The position numbers and the translations under genes are program-made. A DNA stretch of 64,000 nt from Corythucha ciliata (lineage: Eukaryota; Arthropoda; Insecta; Hemiptera; Tingidae), in assembly GCA_038030265.1 (NCBI GenBank), contig CM075938.1, positions 22,235,009 to 22,299,008 on the forward strand. The letters run 5' to 3'. Numbering within the stretch: position 1 is the stretch's first letter; every line of letters starts with the position of its first letter. The notes below the pieces were generated by a model that was not told where the DNA came from, made no database searches, and was given only the letters and a program-made list of their open reading frames with translations. Below are positions 11,084 to 23,000 of this stretch, in pieces.

Positions 11084-11890
11084 ACTCTCGAGTTTATTAG
11101 GACTCTCCAGACCAATTACTTTTCGCCAGTGGAAAATCGTTGAATGTATCGTATTCTTTCCGACTTTCGCATTTGTCCCACCCAACGGGGCAAATGTGGA
11201 ATTGGCTTTAAAAACTCATAAAACCCAACAGAAGCCTTATTCTGAGAAAATCTATGGTAAGCGCACTTCAAGACGGACAAAACGCGATATTCATTTATTT
11301 TTGTCTCCAAATTTTCAAGGGCGAAATGAAATTTCCTTGTTTGCTGGTATTAATTTAATATCACAGCACTACTTTTGGGGCCGAAAATGTTTACTTGAGG
11401 CAGGACTTCGATGTAAAAAGACCAAAAGAATAGTTTCAACTTAAAAGCCGTTGAAAATACATGTTTTAACCATGAAAAACCCTAAAAATTAACGCCTCCT
11501 AATCAATATTGAAAGAATAAAATACTCCTCTAAAAAACTGTGGGGTCAGGTAGAACAGTCTCCTCGTCTTCAAGCTTACGCGTACGGCTTATGTCGTCCA
11601 TAGGGTGATTCGCGAAATTTTGACTTTTCTTCTTGACCATTATTCAGCATTTGCCCCACATAGTAATTTGTCTGGGGCAAATGCGACCCTTGCAGCTATT
11701 TCTTTATTTGAACGTCATGAATCAAAACTGGAGTGAAACCTGTTAGAAGACTCGCGCCTGAAGACGATTCTCAATAAAATCTTCTTGGGAAATCCACCCC
11801 ACATAGTGACGCTGTCTCTAAACATAAACAATAGGTACCAACTCGTTTGAAGAGCAAATCACAAGTGTGTTAATGTTAGTAAGATGCAGC
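11084..11890. other. No gene recognised
   Basis: Two short open frames overlap on opposite strands near 11116-11444 but have no recognisable domain. No strong repeats are seen. Confidence 0.4.
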
Positions 11891-12160
11891 CAGTGGCGGC
11901 GGAAGTGGGGTTCCCAACTAATTTTTATCTTTAATTTTACCCAGGAATTATTGTTTTTCTCAATTTCGGGCGCGATGTTGCCTCAAGAATCCGTAAATTG
12001 GCATTTTCTCAATTACAATATCGAATCAGCGCATTTTCGCAATTTTAGCGATTTTTTTCCCATTCTAACAATCACGTAAACATCCCTATTTTTTCATCCT
12101 CATGCTTTTTGGGAGCCCCATCCGAACGAGGACCTAGGGCAGCCCCACCCCCGCCAATAG
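11891..12160. mobile_element. Possible short hAT-like MITE
   Basis: The left end CAGTGGCGGCGGAAGTGGGG resembles a common hAT terminus. The right end CCCCACCCCCGCCAAT is a fair inverted match. No convincing 8-bp target duplication was found, so this is tentative. Confidence 0.35.
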
Positions 12161-12530
12161 GCCGTACCCTCAAAATGAATTGTAGGGGCAGAGTCCTGCA
12201 CAATTGGTTTTTGGAGTGAGTAAAACCCGCGTAATTTGGTACTGGGTGAGTACCATATCCGCAAAGTTTGAATGTAGAAAGGGCTAAACCCACAAACTTG
12301 ATTTTGTAAAGAACCAAATTTCCGACATTTGGGAACAAAAGGATGAAAACCGCAAATTCTAGTCACGGATGTAAACAAGACCACAAAAAATATTAATCGA
12401 CTGTATCGTCTACGCGATTGGATTTTCGGGCGAGCAAAACCAAACGGGTGAAATTTTGGTTTAGAGAGGTGACAGAGCCGCCAATTTTTCTTCCCTTCCA
12501 AGTTTCCGCGCTGAATACGCCGTTCAATGG
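12161..12530 (-). repeat. Degenerate tandem repeat, dialect D-like
   Basis: Loose units of about 30-35 bp contain GGGTGAGTAAAACC, CCGCAAATT and GAACCAAATTT. They resemble dialect D at 44480-45830. Long open frames on the minus strand here are by-products of the repeat. Confidence 0.55.
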
Positions 12531-12705
12531 CCGATTTGGCTTTTAGCTAGCCGTTTATCTAATAAAAAACTGCTCTAGGCCGCACATGGCGCCAGGTAAA
12601 TTAGTCTGGAAGCAAGGATATTTTTCCTGAATATGCCGAAAATTTGTTGAAGAATTTGGATTTTTAAATGGGAAGTTGGTTATTTAAATTTGAACAATAC
12701 AGCCG

Positions 12706-12765
12706 CGTAGATTTTTACAAATGCATTTCGGGCCCAATCCCGGTGCCCCTCATCAGCAATCTATA
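12706..12765 (-). ncRNA. Hammerhead ribozyme motif of a Penelope-like element
   Basis: Read on the minus strand this has the hammerhead layout. The core CTGATGA is at 12750-12756. It is followed by a 20-base stem-II segment that starts GGGG and ends CCC, then GAA with the palindrome ATGCAT (12721-12726) acting as a minimal stem III. Next are T (12720) as nucleotide 17 and TGTAAA. Stem I closes by TAGATT (12758-12763) pairing with AATCTA (12708-12713). Predicted cleavage is between 12720 and 12719. Penelope-like elements are known to carry minimal hammerheads with a short palindromic stem III in their terminal repeats. A Penelope GIY-YIG remnant on the same strand ends 350 bp upstream. U instead of C at position 17 and an internal G-G mismatch in stem II suggest reduced activity. 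Confidence 0.8.
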
Positions 12766-13115
12766 TTTTAAGAAAGTCACACAATAAAAAGACATTACCG
12801 ACTACAATTAAAGAAAAAACAGAAATAAAACAAAACAATCGGACACGATACACACCTTATCGCCACTACGGCAAAACTAGCCCCACAGAACTCCTATCAA
12901 AAGAACAAGGCGTAAAACCAACCGTCTACCCTTCGGCTTCCTATACATATAATATAAATAAATAAACATCCCCCTCACTCCATCGATTAAACGTGAAAAA
13001 AAAAATGACTAGAACGAACTTAATAATAACCAATCCAACACAAATAACAACAAATACCTATATACTAACTCATAGCCATAAAATAAAATCACTACTTTAT
13101 CACATTCCGTTTATA
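12766..13115 (-). other. Probable 3' part of the Penelope-like element
   Basis: AT-rich, A-rich on the plus strand, with no repeats recognised. It lies between the GIY-YIG frame and the ribozyme motif, so it is best read as untranslated and terminal-repeat sequence of the same element (inference). Confidence 0.5.
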
Positions 13116-13553
13116 CTAGTCCACTAGATTTTTGTACTGACTGCACACTTTTACAGAATCCTGCTGTAAGTTTACATTGTCGTCAAAAACATTAATGTAA
13201 GCCAATTCTAACCACTCGAGCTTCTTGTTACTTCTCTCACTAGCCACAATCTGCACATCTGAAAAATTCACAGAGTGCCCAGTATCAATAGCGTGCTGTG
13301 CAATCCCCGTTACACCCGGCTTATTTTTAACATTATTTTTATGTTGCGTAATACGGGTTTTCAAAAGCTGGATAGTCTTTCCAATATATACCTTATTACA
13401 CGAGCACATCAACTTATAAACCACATTTTTCTGCAGCATTTTGTCAATTTTGTCCCTAACAACCGGTAACAATTTACTAATTTTATTAGGTAAGTAACTG
13501 AAAAAACGAAGATTACTGAAAATCTCCTCCTTTTTGACCAGCTTTACAAGCTT
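13116..13553 (-). pseudogene. Penelope-like element GIY-YIG endonuclease fragment
   Basis: The minus strand encodes about 145 residues ending at a stop at 13116. The frame opens after a TGA near 13556 with KLVKLVKKEEIFSNLRFF. The GIY-YIG nuclease signature follows: VVYKLMCSCNKVYIGKT (the first motif is VVY, the second YIG). Then come the Arg region LLKTRITQHK, AQHAIDTGHSV with the conserved histidines, and the Glu-bearing LEWLELAYI. In Penelope-like elements this domain lies downstream of the reverse transcriptase and nicks the target. No RT is found upstream, so the copy is 5'-truncated. The hammerhead motif downstream on the same strand supports the assignment. Confidence 0.92.
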
Positions 13554-14290
13554 TCAGGCCCGCCGGTGCGGGCCTCTGGGCTAGCTGCGTGCCCAGACTG
13601 CGCCCATTGCCCGAAGAATAGCCGTTTAATTCCCGCGTTTATAGTTAAGTATTTGTAAATTTGCAAGTTCGTGGTTCCTTATTTTTTGAGCGGAATAAAT
13701 ATCCACGAAATTGGCAATTCATTTATTTGATTATTAACTTTCATAAGAAACCACAAAGACAGATACAAAGTAAAATACAAAAACGAATATTCCGAAAATG
13801 CATAATAAAGAAATGAGAACATCGTGAACTTATTGGTTTCTACGTGCCAGCTCCCTAAGAAAAACTTGAGGAGGGAGCTGGCCCCCGGATATTTGGGTCT
13901 TATTCACATTGAAATTGGAAGTGTAAGGGCCGTTTCCGTGGTTTCCTCCAGGCTAGCCGGCCCCAACCAGTGCCCAAGTTGAAGTTTCTTGGCTGACCAA
14001 TCCTCCACGCGATTGAAAGCCCCCGCGGATCTTATTTTCAGCGAAATTACCAGTTTCAAAACTTATTAAAACAAATTGCCAGTTTCAGGGCATTTTTTCA
14101 GGGGTTGCAGAACCAGGATTACTGGCTTACCCGGCCCCGAGAACGCTCTTGGCTTGATGAATATTGAACAGGTACCCACTCAATTACACCAGTCGGAGCT
14201 AAATATCAGTGAGTTCGTAAGTTTCTAGACTAAAATAATATGTGAATTTTTTTTTCCCCCGGTGCTTCGCTTGGCTGCAGGGCAATCCGG
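13554..14290. repeat. Dispersed repeat family G, block 1
   Basis: GC-richer stretch with the words GGCTAGCCGGCC (about 13952), GGGCTAGCTGCG (about 13586), AATTACCAGTTTC, AATTGCCAGTTTC and GAGCTAAATATC. The same words recur at 44040-44450. GGCCCG with CGGGCC forms a hairpin at 13558-13575. No coding sense is seen. Confidence 0.55.
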
Positions 14291-17200
14291 CCACATAACG
14301 GACGGCGTCGAATGCCAACAAGGCTCATGCACAGTACTCCCAACATTCACACTCGTTACCACGAGCCCTTGATGACACGGCTCGCTACTATTTTTCATCC
14401 GGGCCAGAGTAAACGAGGCATAGGTAATCGAAAGTTCCTGAAGGGCTAATATAGTCGCATAATTTTAAGTTTCAGGCCGCTAAACCGCCGGTTTGGTGGC
14501 TAGGCAGCATAAGAAACTTGGAGAACTGAGAAACTGAATTTTTACTGCAACGCAAAGAGGGTAGTTGGGTAGGTATACCATATAAAGACCTTCACGCTCA
14601 TCGACCGAAAATCCCCCCTCTTCACCGTCATCAGACCCGTATTAGCGAGCAGGTACGAGAGTTTCGTTTGTAATAATCCACTCCCATTCATCCACGGCAT
14701 TACTGACTTTTTTTCACTTACCTTCTCACTGGAAGAATAGATTCCATCATTCTTCCCGCACCAATGCTAATATAAGAGGCTGTTTCATTCAAAAACTCAT
14801 AAATAAATCGTTTTTTTCTCTCTCTCCCTCTCTTTTCACCACCATTATTCCTGTGTTTCATTCATATGGTACACCTGAAGCAGCCTGAATGGCTACCACT
14901 TGCCTTAGGGTACTATAGTGGTTGGGGGGGGGGGCAGGGATTTGGTGGGTATGAGTTGAGATCCTCGAAAACACCGAGTGAACTTCCTCCCCCTTCCAAG
15001 ATTCGCTTCAATGTGAACTTATAAGATGTTTCGAGTATGATTTTTGTTAAAGGAAATTATTCGACTGAACAGAATTTTCACGGTAATTTGAGTTCTAGAA
15101 CATAAACGAGACAGTTAGAGGCTCCCACCCCTTCTCTTGAAAGCTTACAGAGTTTTTTAAGTCGCGAGTCTCCAAATTAGCGTTTCAATATTGTCTTTTG
15201 AATTGCTCCGTTCGGCCGTGATTGACGAGGAAACATTTTTTGTATTATGGTGAGGAGGAGGGGGGATTATCCACAGGCCGGTGAGTCTTAAAAACTGGTT
15301 TATAAAGGAAGAGGTAACGAAGAAAACATGTATTGAATGGTGAGTGTCAGAGGGGTGGAGGGGAGCAAAAGTGCTATTCAAAACTGAGTGATTATAGACG
15401 AGAATAAGAAGAAAATATCAATTAAAAGGCAAACGATTGACGGTGGTAAGGCACGGGGGAGGGTTAACAAGTGCCGCGAGACATTTTACGGCGGGATAAA
15501 TAATCGTTTAATTCGAGAGGTAGTTAGCGTAAAGCTTAGAGGGGCTGTAACGATGGCGGAGAGAGAGAGAGAGAGAAAGAGTGAGTGAGTGAAAGAGAGT
15601 GAGGGAGAGAGTTGGTGTTTCCACATGGGAAGTTTGTCCTCGTTAGTAAGTCACTATCTCTCAAAGTCGAAGAAAGAGGTGGATTTGCGGATGAAGAGAG
15701 TGATGGCGAGGGGGTGCTTTATGCATAGCGTTAACAAGGGTAAAAGGGACTATGCTCTAACGCACTCCCAGTCGCTTAAAATTCTACCGATCTCCCCCCT
15801 ACCCATCACGAGAAACTCTTCTCCATAACGAAAACGACGAGACTTTAATTACGTTGTTATGAGACGACATGGTTTCGAATAGAGGGGTACGGAGGGGGAG
15901 GATTACTCTCAAAAGAGCGTGGGAGGAGGAACTTTATTGTAAACTTATACCTGGTAACTTTACAAAATGGGCTCGTTTTTCTTTGCTCGCTGGAATTATA
16001 ATGAATTTTCAGCATTGAAGGAAGCATGGGGCAATTAATTGACATACGATCCTAGTATCCTGCATGAAAATTGGCAGTTGGCAAAACAGTCAGGCGAAGC
16101 CTGTGGAAACTCTGATTCTTGAGTGACAAAGCCCATCGGTTCATGCCCATCTATCACACAGTCCACGCCCAGCTCAATCGCTGAGCTAATGCTAGTCTAT
16201 GACGCTAAATACGTTTGTTTCGGCCATATTTTTGTTACAAAGTCCATCCTAATAGTCTAGGGTTGAGTAAGTGCGAGAAAAAGTGAGGTCTCTCCCTTTT
16301 TTTGGTAAATGAGCCGGCGACACTTATAAAGCAGCCGCGTGACTAGTGTTAAATCTACTAAAAGAGTAAGAAGGATGTATAGCACTTCGTTGAACATGAA
16401 GAAGGGGCTTTTTTTAGTCATTTCTCTCTTTTTTCATTCGTTCAACAACAAAAGCGGGCATATTGTACTTGTCTTACGAGGCAATGGTCCGTGACACTGT
16501 ATTATGTAATTAGGGGTGTCTTTTATCCGCAAACAAACGGGCGTCACAATGGGGGAAAAATGCCCGGAAAGAGGGTGACGGGTGGTACATAAATCGCTGG
16601 ACGCGGTGAGGAGAAGGAGGAGAAACCAAGGATGAAAAGTTAAAACCCTTCTTCCTCTTGGCTCGTCTGCCGACCTTTTAGCGCTTTTAGAGTCGTGACA
16701 CCCGGTCGGGCAATCACATTAGCATTGTTCGCGACTGCAATGAAAATGGCGGCCGGGAACGGGAAAATAACGCAAATTTTTTTTGGCGGAAGTATCAAGC
16801 GGCGAGGGCAATAAATTATTTCATTCTAGGGGCGAGAAAGAGTTCCCTCACCCCGTGGTGCGATACTTCTCAAAAGTGGTATGATGGACGCTCCCAACGG
16901 AGGGATACAGGCCAGAACGCTTGTAAGCTATTTCCTCCTCATTTTCGAACGTCGCCACCAGGATTCACCCTTCTCTCCACTTATTAATACACCTGAAACT
17001 CCTGCGCCGCGCCAGGTGGCTCAAGAAACAAGAAACAAGAAACGGCTCTATCCCGTGTACACACGGGCAGTGCCCGTAATCAGGCCCCGGTAGCAAAAGT
17101 ATAGTTGTTGGGGGGAGAGCCGGAGATGGAGGACCATGCTCCGGTCCACCCTCAAGAACAGGCTACCAGAAAAGGAAGAGTCGTCAATTTTGTCAAAGAA

Positions 17201-17372
17201 TAACAGTTCTGATTGGGGGGGGGGGGTTGCTGCGCAAAAGCTGACAATTTTCCTCCAGAAAGTGATTGTTTCGGCACAAAATTTGATATTTTGGTCCCTC
17301 GGGTCTCCCTATACACTCGGAAACTGCGGTGATTCTGCCCTCTAAACTGTGCCTTTTCCCTGTGGTAGGAGC
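14291..17372. other. Unique-looking intergenic DNA, no gene recognised
   Basis: Polypurine and polypyrimidine tracts are frequent, with an 11-G run at 14924-14934 and a 12-G run at 17215-17226. Short open frames lack known domains. Nothing in codon pattern or splice signals argues for an exon. Confidence 0.45.
15556..15612 (+). repeat. GA-rich microsatellite
   Basis: Imperfect (GA)n with GAGTGAGT interruptions. Confidence 0.85.
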
Positions 17373-17384
17373 TTTGCTGTTGTT

Positions 17385-18464
17385 CCCGTGACGGACTTGA
17401 TCCGTGTGAATGGCTACAAACCTTTCACGGGGTTCGTTTCCCCTATCGGGCGCGTCCCCCGGGTTGCGGATGGGGGACCCCACCATTGGGTCGACCTACT
17501 CCCCGATACGGTGCGATGGTGGGTTGGGTCGGAATAAGGCGCACCGTGTGCGGTGGGGAGTCCGTTATCGGACACACCCATTGGACATGGGGGCCGAATA
17601 CGACCCCGTGGACAAACAACGGGTTAGGGGCTGTCCTGAGTCCGGGACAGAAGGGGGTGGCGTCTCCTACCTCCTCCAGCTATTCCTCCCCCCCCCCCCA
17701 AGACAAGGTGTTTGGTCCGTACCTAAGGTCTGCATGGCACAGGGGGCAAAGTGTGCTTTGAACGGACCCCCAGGGCACCGGCCGATCCCCTGGTGTAATA
17801 GGCTTACCGCAGGCCTCGGCGCTTTACGGCATGCAGGGCTCTGCCGGCGGTGGACTTATATTACCCTGGCTTCTGGCAGGACCTTCTAGGGCTCACCCAG
17901 AAGTTTATATGAAGAACTCGGAAGGGGCTCAGAGAACCTTCCGTGAACGCCGCAGTCACCGGCTGCTCCGTCCATGGAGACCACCGAGGTCAAACACGAC
18001 ATTGATGGGACCAGGGACGTACCTGTGGAGGGTAGTTCTAAGGAGCATACCCGCCGTGGGGAGTTTTTAAAAAACATACCCTCGGTGGGCCGTTCTAAAG
18101 AACACACCCCGGTGCAGGGGCTTATCTCTTCGAGTGCAACGCACTCGGCGCGCGCTAGCTCATCATTCTTGTCACTCTCGTGCTCAAGGGACCAGTTAGC
18201 GATTATCTCTTATCGCTTCTAAGAAGCGACGACCTCTCTAACCTTATTAAGAGGAGAGAGCTATCTTCGCAGGATCAGCATTTTCGGGCTTCACACGCCT
18301 GATATTTATGTTCCGGCCAGCGAGACACTAGCTGAGGACCTCCTCAACCTCATACGGTGAGAGGGACTCTAGACTAGATCAACCGATCCAAGAGCGGCAC
18401 AATAATCCACTTAGGATTCCGTGCCTGGGGCGTGTGCCATGCCCCTGCTCTTGGATAGTGGAGG

Positions 18465-18493
<29 letters not shown>
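17385..18493 (+). mobile_element. Internally deleted non-LTR retrotransposon with A tail and target duplication
   Basis: A GC-rich insert ends in 29 A (18465-18493). It is flanked by an exact 12-bp direct repeat TTTGCTGTTGTT at 17373-17384 and 18494-18505, the target-site duplication of target-primed reverse transcription. From about 17910 a frame begins MKNSEGAQRTFRERRSHR, which reads like a first-ORF start. The next 550 bp hold only broken frames, with no endonuclease, RT or RNase H. The copy is thus short (1.1 kb) and looks 5' region joined to 3' region, as in an internal deletion. It entered a degenerate repeat with GTGGT and GGAGCTTTGCTG words on both sides. The exact duplication shows it is fairly young. 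Confidence 0.87.
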
Positions 18494-18497
<4 letters not shown>

Positions 18498-18505
18498 CTG
18501 TTGTT

Positions 18506-19010
18506 GGGCCTCCTTCATGAATGGAGCTTTTCGTCGTTCGTGTATTGTGTGGTAGGGTCATTTTTGAGTTTGGAGCTTTGCCGCGTCGGTAGAGGTTCTT
18601 TGTGGTTAAGTGTGAGAAGCTTAAATATGACTGGAGATTTACTTTGGTAAGAGCTTTTTGTGGCAGGAGCTTGAAATGTTTGGGGACGATCGAAAGACTG
18701 GCGGTCACTTTTGAGAACTTTATTAAAACCTTACTCACGCTACGAACTCATTTATCTGGTGGCCATTACCTGACTGACTAACAATATGAATAGGGTTACA
18801 ATATAAATGACTCGCGGCGAGAACCTTCTTGGGAGGTTATTTTCATATAGCTGCGGCTTTGAGTTTTTCTGTGTTTTGTTGCTTTACTGTGGTTTGGAGC
18901 TTTGTTGTGCTATAAAAGTTGACTGTGGTTTGGAGTTGAGACGTGGTTTGGAGATTTGCTGCGGTTGGGCGTTTTTTATGGTGTAAAATATTTGGTACTA
19001 TAGCGAGAAG
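18506..19010 (+). repeat. Degenerate tandem repeat, dialect E
   Basis: Loose units of about 22-36 bp with GTGGTTTGGAGCTTTGCTG and related words (GTGGTTAAGTG, GTGGTTTGGAGTTGAGA). The same words lie at 17364-17384, left of the non-LTR insert, showing that the insert split this block. Confidence 0.65.
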
Positions 19011-19319
19011 TACCAAAGCAGGAGGGTCGGGGTGTCAGGGACGCCCCCTCATTCGAAGTTTTCAGGTGCGTCCGATTTGGTGATTCGCCTTTGCTCCCCC
19101 ATTGAATTCCATCCCTAGCACCGAATATTCTCTCCACGGCCATGCATCTCTGAGAATATTGCAGATTCCTGGGACAGAAGGAGCTGGCATTACCACTCCA
19201 GCCAACAATCGAGCCAACTAATATTTTGGTGTTCGGTTTCGGTCCAATCTCCAGGTTCGGACCAAGATCTGCTTGGCGCAGAGGGCCACAACGTATACCT
19301 ACATCTTTCTGCCAAGTTG
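19011..19319. other. No feature recognised
   Basis: A short transition between two repeat blocks; nothing identified. Confidence 0.4.
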
Positions 19320-19810
19320 TTTATTTTGTGAGCCAGACCCACGATAATGGTTTGTTTTTTTTGGCCAGTGAGACCAACCTACGATATTGGCGGAATTTTA
19401 GCTATAATGAAAATGGGTTTTGTCGTCGGTCCACTTTTTTACTTTTTTTTAGCGAGTGAGACCCGCGAAATCAGGGTTTTTAAGGGTCAGACCTGCAAAT
19501 GGTTTTTTTGGGTGAGTAGAATCAGTGAAATTTGGTTTTGAAAGAGCAAAATCAAACAGTGTTTTTAGTGAGACATATACCCGCAAAAATGGTTTTTAGT
19601 GTGTAAAATCCGCGATAATGGTTTTCAGCGACCAAACTCCGCATTTTTAAGTCATTCACACCTGTGAAAACGGGGTTTGTGTGAGATAAATTCGTGAAAT
19701 CGAGTTTTTGTGGGTAAAATCCAAGAAATTGATTTTTTAGTGGACTTGCAAAAATTGTTTTTTGTTGCTGAAAATCCGTGAATTTGACCTTAGGTCACCC
19801 CGCGAAATTA
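19320..19810 (+). repeat. Degenerate tandem repeat, dialect D
   Basis: Units of about 30-36 bp contain CCGCGAAATT, CCCGCAAAAATGGTTTTT and GTGAGTAAAATC. The best-preserved block of this dialect is at 44480-45830. Confidence 0.7.
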
Positions 19811-19961
19811 GTTGGTCAACAACTAAAATTCTCCTCGAACTTTGTGTTTGTTTATTCTTAGTTTAATTATCAGTTTCCTCGCAGTCTCACCCCCTCCCTG
19901 AACATGAGCCCAACGATCCGGCCACACCGACCAGACACACAGGCAGTTGTTTTTTCATGGA

Positions 19962-20073
19962 CGTGTAACAAGTTATGCAATGACCTTCACGACGCAGTCT
20001 GGCCAGTAACCCTCGTTCTTTTCACCAACCCCAGAGAGGTTTTCTGTCCACGGCCATTAAGTTTGATTATTAT
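19962..20073 (+). repeat. Dispersed repeat S, copy 1
   Basis: Shares GTGTAACAAGTTATGCAA, CACGAC, CAGTCTGGCCAG and TTTGATTAT, in the same order and spacing, with 28622-28739. Both copies are in the same orientation. Function and class are unknown. Confidence 0.75.
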
Positions 20074-23000
20074 TTATTATTGCTGTGTGTTACCACCAAT
20101 GAACTCAAAATCCTCAGAAACTGACCCCCCCCCCCCAGGGAATTTAGAATTTCCAGAAACTCGAGCATTGAAATACAAGCCTATTACAGCTTCTGCTCGC
20201 ACTCTAGTCTCTACTTAGAGTACTTTATACTCTAAAGTCTCTACAAGCCTCTTTTCAGGGAATCATCTGGGATGATTTATTGGGGAGTTTCTCAATAAAT
20301 ACATGAGTGCAAGCACCAGGAGCCCTCAAGTATATGGTCGCTGAGGCCTCGTGTGCACCGCAATGCGGTGATGGGTGCTGGTGGGCCGCTTGGGCGGGCG
20401 AAGAACGGCACGCGGAAGGTCGTCCAAGAGATGTCTTGTGGCGTCCGTGTTTGGGTCAGGCGACGGGTGTCGCACCGTTAATGTGAATCTGTCTGAGGAG
20501 AAGATGATGTGAAGAAACACGCCAGAATGATCTGTGCTGGGAGGGAGGTGTCTTTCTTTGCCGAAAAAAAAATGAAATCTTGGAATCTTCTTTGTTGGCG
20601 TAACGAGAATCACTTTCAATAACAACCAAAGAATGACTTAATTTCCTTCTCTCTCCCCACTCCTTTTCCCTCCGAATACTGTTCACAAATAAAAGGAATC
20701 GAAGCAGAGTTGGATGGGTTTCTAAGTGAATTAGCGAACAAAAGCGTAGGAAGGCCTTAAATGGATCTACCACCCAATTCGTCTTTTTTCTCTCTCAATC
20801 TCTCTCTTCTCGGAGTGTGTACGAGAGTCGTGACAAGGCTTCGTGGGCCGAACAGTAGTGGTTTTGTGAGGGGGGGGGCTAAAGGACACTAATGATCGTC
20901 AAGTGGGTGGGCTTTTAAGGGTTTGATGGTATTCGATGATGTGGCGGGGGCGGGTGGATGGGGGTGGACGATAGATCACAAAGACGGGAAGGAAGTACTT
21001 GGCGACCCGCAAAACTCACCCTTCCACACTTACAGTACCACTTTATGTGGCTTTATACCGAACTTCTTAAGAGTTCCTGCCCCTCCTCTGTCCCAAACAT
21101 CACCACCACCCACCCGTCTCCCACTCTGATTCGTCGCTTTCTCACATAAATAGTGGGAAATGAAATATATGGATGGTTCTATTCTTTAATAAAAACCGCC
21201 CCCTTCTTTCCTGTTGGACAAAACAAATTTATTAATATATCAACTTAGGGAGGACATTTGATTTATTTCTAGGGTTGTTGAAAGCGAAATCTTTATATAT
21301 ATATATATAGTCTTTTGTGTAATTTACGACGGAAATAGTAATCAGTGTATGGAACAAACATTAAAGTCATTTTTATGGAAAGAACGAGACAGTCGTTTTC
21401 TATAAAAGAGACTACCTAAAGGTCATTTTGACTGTTAGAATAGACAGACAATTTTAAGAAAAACGTTGACAATAGCGGCGTACAATGAGGAGACGACGAA
21501 CCATTCTTGAACCCCCTCTCTTTGGGAGGGTTGAAAAGAGAAACGTCCAACCCCTATACAAATGCGGCGAATTTGCAAATATTCTTTGTTCGGACGCTGA
21601 GATAAAGGGAAGGAAGTCCGTCGACTGTTACTGACTCAACTTCCCCTTCGTTTTTCTTGTTGTTGTAAAGGCATCGATTGCCGATATTGGCGTTTGAAAA
21701 GACACGGTCGTACAGCGATGCAGGGATTGTGAGAGAGAGTTTGGTGGGGGGGGGGGATTCAATTACGTTTGAACACAGATAAGGGCCACAGTTTCTTACA
21801 GGGCCTCCCCTTTTTCCCTACTGTTCCCGTCGTCCTTTAATTATTCTGATGGGCATCTAAGACTTCAATACAAATAATGGTAACAAGAACTCGACGACAA
21901 TAGTAAAAAAGCGGAATATGCCAACAATGCTGTTGACCTTTTGTCTCAGCTTGAGTTCGCAGTTGTTCCTTCCTATTGTTGTAACCTTATAATGGGAGCG
22001 GCTCTTTTCATTTGGATGTCATCTTTTTTTCTCTTCTTGTGCGTCGCTCTTATTGCCGTGATTACTAACTCTTCGCCCCTGCCCCTCCTCGAGCATCACA
22101 CTCACGCCCTTTTTGTCATCTTTCTCTCAAAGTAATTGTTGCTCCCTCCCCGCCACAACACCTCGTTTTCAATAACCCAAATGGTATTTCGAGTTTTTTT
22201 TTTTTTTGGTTCATCATACCCCATCAAAAGCCTTGTTCTCTCGGGACTCAAAGAACTACTTTGACGGGATTGTAAACCGAGCTCGCGTGTCTTAATTCAA
22301 ATTCCGCTTTCGCCTTCCAAGTTTCACCGATCGTTGGTTGAAGGGTAAGGGTAGGAAATTGTTTTATTCCTTGGAAAACCTCCGAGGAAACGACAGTATT
22401 AAATTCTCTCTACCCCCTGTCACTCGTCCTTTCAGTTTCTCTGAGTGGGGGGGGGAGAGGTTTCGAATATTCTTAGACATGACGGAAACAAAAGCTTCGT
22501 TCGCGACACTTGGCACAATCTTGCATAATTAATTCAACTCTCTATATATAACAGGCCCCCTCCCACACTCCTACTTTCCGTTTCCACTTCGAACAACGCT
22601 CTATAGAAAAGAGACAATCGGAAGCTCTTTCCTAGGACGCTATACACAACTCTTGTTTTGTGGCCCTCGCGCCTTGTCCAAGTTTTAACAATGATTAATG
22701 AATTATATTCGAAGATAAACGCCTTTTCAGTTTTCGTATACTCGCGCGCCGCCACCACCACCAACTGGTTGGCACATCGCTACGACTTTGACAATGGCCA
22801 TCACAATACTCATTGTGGTCTTCTTGTAAACTCGAGATTGTTATCTGGAGAGGGGGGGAGGGTCTTTTTAAAAGAAGCGAGAAAGACAGAAACTAGGTCG
22901 ATGGACGAGACCATACGCCTTTTAATGTGTCCTCCCCCTTTTCATGGCACTTTAGCGCGACGCCAGATTGTCAACGAACATTTCAACGCTGAAATACGCC

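Noticed and set aside
16715..16732. ATTAGCATTGTT as a Pou/Sox composite site
   Set aside because: Wrong order for the known composite, no supporting sites and far from the Sox gene; chance is enough.
17410..17889. 159-residue plus-strand frame as a host gene
   Set aside because: It lies wholly inside the non-LTR insert with the 12-bp target duplication and has no domain.
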